DNA of 55,077 bases from CAZVFX01 sp964626565 (GTDB taxonomy: Bacteria > Myxococcota_A > UBA9042 > CAIXZC01): NCBI GenBank assembly GCA_964626565.1, contig CAZVFX010000039.1, positions 1 to 55,077 of the forward strand, given 5' to 3'. The notes under the pieces were generated by a model. The model saw only the letters and a list, made by a program, of their open reading frames with translations. It did not search any database and had not been told where the DNA came from. The translations under genes and the position numbers were made by a program. Shown piece by piece: positions 53,289 through 55,077 of this stretch. Each line of letters begins with the position of its first letter. Position 1 is the stretch's first letter.

Positions 53289-54073
53289 TATACGTCAACG
53301 ATCTGTCCGTCACCGCGGCCGACGGCACTGAAATCTTGAAGCCGGTTTCGTTCGTCCTTCCCACCGCGGCCAGCCTGTTCGTAGTGGGAGAGTCGGGCTC
53401 CGGCAAGACGAGCCTGCTGGAAGTGTTCGCCGGAGTGTCACCGCACTTCGTTGCAGACGACTCGTCTTTGGACGGCGTGTCGCTGCGCAAGCCTCGGGGG
53501 GAGGTGGGTACCTGGAAGTTGGGGCCAGACGCAGCTCCGGGGAGGGGCGAAGACGGAGGGTGGAGATGCCTGATGGCGGTGCAGGAGGCGAGGCAGGCGT
53601 TCAGCCCTTATCGTCGCCTGAGGGGGCAGATTGTGGACGCCCGTCCCTGGACTCAGGGGGTGGAGTTCTTCGAGCGGCTGGCTGAAACGCTGCGGGAGAT
53701 GGGGCTGGAGGCCGACGCGGTCCTGGACAAGTATCCTCACCAGCTTTCCGATGGCATGCTCAAACGGGTGCTGCTGGCCGGAGTGCTCTCTGTAAGGCCC
53801 ACTCTCCTGCTGCTCGATGAACCAACCGCGGGTATCGATCCGTCCAGGAAGTGGACCGTTCTCGAATCGATCAGAAGTCGGGCCCTGCAGTTCATATTTG
53901 CGACTCACGATATCGGGATCGTAGCTCGCTGCTCCGAAGACTATGTGCTCGTGCTCTATCACGGCGAGGCGGTGGATTTCGGCCCCATCGGCGAGGTCCG
54001 CCTCCGCCCCCGGCATCGCTACACCCGGCGTCTTTTCGCCACCCTGCAAATCGACGACGGGAGGGAAGCATGA
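53285..54073 (+). CDS. ABC transporter ATP-binding protein, OppD-like
   Basis: 262 aa. Walker A GESGSGKTS near residue 36, Q-loop AVQEARQ, signature HQLSDGMLKRV (Asp replaces the second position of LSGGQ), Walker B LLLLDEPTAG and the switch His in FATHD. It lacks the C-terminal Cys-containing extension of full-length OppD, so it is short for the family. It pairs with the following ATPase to drive the OppB/OppC-like pore. The start overlaps the permease stop (ATGA). Confidence 0.9.
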   Translation: MIYVNDLSVTAADGTEILKPVSFVLPTAASLFVVGESGSGKTSLLEVFAGVSPHFVADDSSLDGVSLRKPRGEVGTWKLGPDAAPGRGEDGGWRCLMAVQEARQAFSPYRRLRGQIVDARPWTQGVEFFERLAETLREMGLEADAVLDKYPHQLSDGMLKRVLLAGVLSVRPTLLLLDEPTAGIDPSRKWTVLESIRSRALQFIFATHDIGIVARCSEDYVLVLYHGEAVDFGPIGEVRLRPRHRYTRRLFATLQIDDGREA

Positions 54074-54990
54074 CCAGTTCCAGATTCCCTCTGGTAGCGG
54101 AAGGAGTGGATGTGCGCTACCGCGGCTCCGTCGACCGGCGCCTGAGAGATTTTTCAGCGTTCATCCAAAACGGTGAAATTCTGTCGGTGGTCGGGGAGAG
54201 CGGGGCGGGCAAGAGCACTCTGGTAAGGGCCATTACAGGTTTCGTTCCCATTGCTGCTGGCGCCCTTCACGTGGCGGGTAGTCCCGTGGGCGGTTCGGCT
54301 AAGAGCCAGCTTCGCTTGAGGCGCAAAATGGGACTCATACTGCAGTCCCCGCGCGCGTCCCTCGACCCGTGCCAGACCGCGCTGGAGGCGGTGGCGGAGC
54401 CCCTCATTCACCTGGCCGGAGAGGACCCTGAGAAGGCCAGGGACGCAGCTCGCACCCTGCTGGTCATGCTTGGAGTAACCGGCTACCGGCAGCTTCGCCG
54501 GCCGGCACAGTTGTCCGGGGGGGAGTGCCAGCGTGTCTCTGCGGCCCGGGCGCTGATTCACAAGCCCGCCCTGATTCTGGCCGACGAACCGACTTCGTCC
54601 CTCGACCCGCTGGTGGGGCGCAACCTGGCCTACCAGCTCAAGCGCATTGTGCAGAAGGACAACCTCTCCATGGTGTATGTGACCCACAACCTCAAAGAGC
54701 CGGTAATGCTGGGGTCCCAGCTCGCCGTGCTCCTCAGGGGGTTGCGCATGGAGTGGATCTCGAAGTTCCAGTCCTGGGGACAGGTGGAGCACCCCTACAG
54801 CCGCTACCTCGGGCACTCCGCCAATCGCGTCGTACAGCCGTTGAACCTGCCAACTGACGGCTGCCCCTTTGCCCCCCTGTGCCCCCACGCCCGGGAGATC
54901 TGCCGAATAGAGGTCCCCGGCGAAACGGAAATCAGCCCCGGGCACACCATCCGGTGCTTCATCCACACCGACCGCCTGCTACCGCGGTAG
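54070..54990 (+). CDS. ABC transporter ATP-binding protein, OppF-like
   Basis: 306 aa. Walker A GESGAGKST, signature QLSGGECQRVSAARAL, Walker B LILADEPTSSLD and H-loop YVTHNL are canonical. The C-terminal GCPFAPLCPHAREIC is the Cys-containing oligopeptide/dipeptide transporter extension, which in related proteins binds an Fe-S cluster. The ATG overlaps the previous stop (ATGA). It is the last gene of the operon; a GC hairpin follows 7 nt later. No solute-binding protein gene is in the window. Confidence 0.92.
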   Translation: MTSSRFPLVAEGVDVRYRGSVDRRLRDFSAFIQNGEILSVVGESGAGKSTLVRAITGFVPIAAGALHVAGSPVGGSAKSQLRLRRKMGLILQSPRASLDPCQTALEAVAEPLIHLAGEDPEKARDAARTLLVMLGVTGYRQLRRPAQLSGGECQRVSAARALIHKPALILADEPTSSLDPLVGRNLAYQLKRIVQKDNLSMVYVTHNLKEPVMLGSQLAVLLRGLRMEWISKFQSWGQVEHPYSRYLGHSANRVVQPLNLPTDGCPFAPLCPHAREICRIEVPGETEISPGHTIRCFIHTDRLLPR

Positions 54991-54996
54991 CCCCCC

Positions 54997-55035
54997 CCGT
55001 CCCCGGCGGGACGGCGGGAGTAGGGGGGTCAGACC
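54997..55035 (+). repeat. GC hairpin plus GGGGGGTCAGACC element
   Basis: CCGTCCC-CGGC-GGGACGG (54997-55014) is a perfect 7-bp stem, followed after 8 nt by GGGGGGTCAGACC (55023-55035). The same order, a GC hairpin then the same 13-mer, is seen at 26101-26131. It could also act as a terminator for the ABC operon, although no T-run follows. The remaining 42 nt to the window end show no feature. Confidence 0.6.
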
Positions 55036-55077
55036 TTGATGGATCCCCTCAAATAGGCTCAAGTGCCAATGTTGCCG

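Noticed and set aside
1..55077. CRISPR array, tRNA or rRNA genes, prophage
   Set aside because: No regularly spaced direct repeats with unique spacers, no cloverleaf or rRNA-like stretch, and no phage structural genes were seen on reading.

Overview
The window looks like chromosomal DNA from an uncultured member of the Myxococcota (formerly Deltaproteobacteria). The signs are a MYXO-CTERM-like protein tail, three giant cysteine-rich surface proteins (one with the Cys-Gly repeat seen in this group, two with Dictyostelium-type CTDC repeats), a bacterial mevalonate-pathway gene pair, sigma-54, and high GC. A run of ten Ns in a GC-rich palindromic spot shows that this is a draft or metagenome assembly. 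No rRNA, tRNA, CRISPR array, prophage or intact insertion sequence was seen.

Layout. 1-3.6 kb: the 3' part of a secreted or anchored Cys-rich protein (+). 3.7-5.3 kb: aspartate kinase and SSB (+). 5.3-7.2 kb (-): bacteriohemerythrin and a fold-type II PLP enzyme. 7.4-8.7 kb (+): an IHF/HU protein and an AmmeMemoRadiSam-type radical SAM enzyme. 8.7-14.3 kb (+): a probable operon of a beta-propeller protein, a small exported protein sharing its C-terminal module, CdsA, HMG-CoA reductase and mevalonate kinase. 14.4-25.9 kb (-): an EF-G-2-like GTPase, a PEGA-domain protein, a Kelch-like lipoprotein and two CTDC-repeat lipoproteins. 25.9-26.2 kb: a perfect inverted repeat around poly-C/poly-G and Ns. 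26.2-28.6 kb (-): a DUF362 protein and an MCE/MlaD protein. 28.7-30.3 kb (+): IscS and an IscU-like scaffold. 30.3-36.4 kb (-): an ATP-cone/uridine-kinase fusion, RapZ, RpoN and two tandem phosphofructokinases with pyrophosphate-type signatures. 36.6-42.5 kb (+): a PHP-like protein with an Arg/Gly/Asp repeat tail, an endonuclease/exonuclease/phosphatase-family lipoprotein, a YihY-family membrane protein and ValS. 42.5-55 kb (+): a tightly overlapping operon of RsmG, a SpoU-family methyltransferase, a periplasmic DUF3857/transglutaminase protein, a second such protein with a broken catalytic triad, and a four-gene oligopeptide-type ABC transporter.

The best candidate for an undescribed system is that last operon (44.1-55.0 kb). 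An active-looking exported transglutaminase-like protein is translationally coupled to a paralogue in which the catalytic Cys and His are replaced at exactly conserved spacing (Cys882/His925 become Arg838/Thr881). Both are coupled to an Opp-type importer that has no solute-binding protein in the window. Its OppC-like permease carries a periplasmic insertion with one canonical and one degenerate EF-hand loop. I infer a calcium-linked envelope peptide-processing and uptake module; the function is not proven by sequence.

Other points of note are an IscU-like scaffold with Gly106 in place of the sulfur-accepting Cys106, three unrelated 7-nt-period repeats placed right beside stop codons, a GC-hairpin plus GGGGGGTCAGACC element found in at least two places, and a perfect palindrome embedded in a strong promoter at 8.7 kb.
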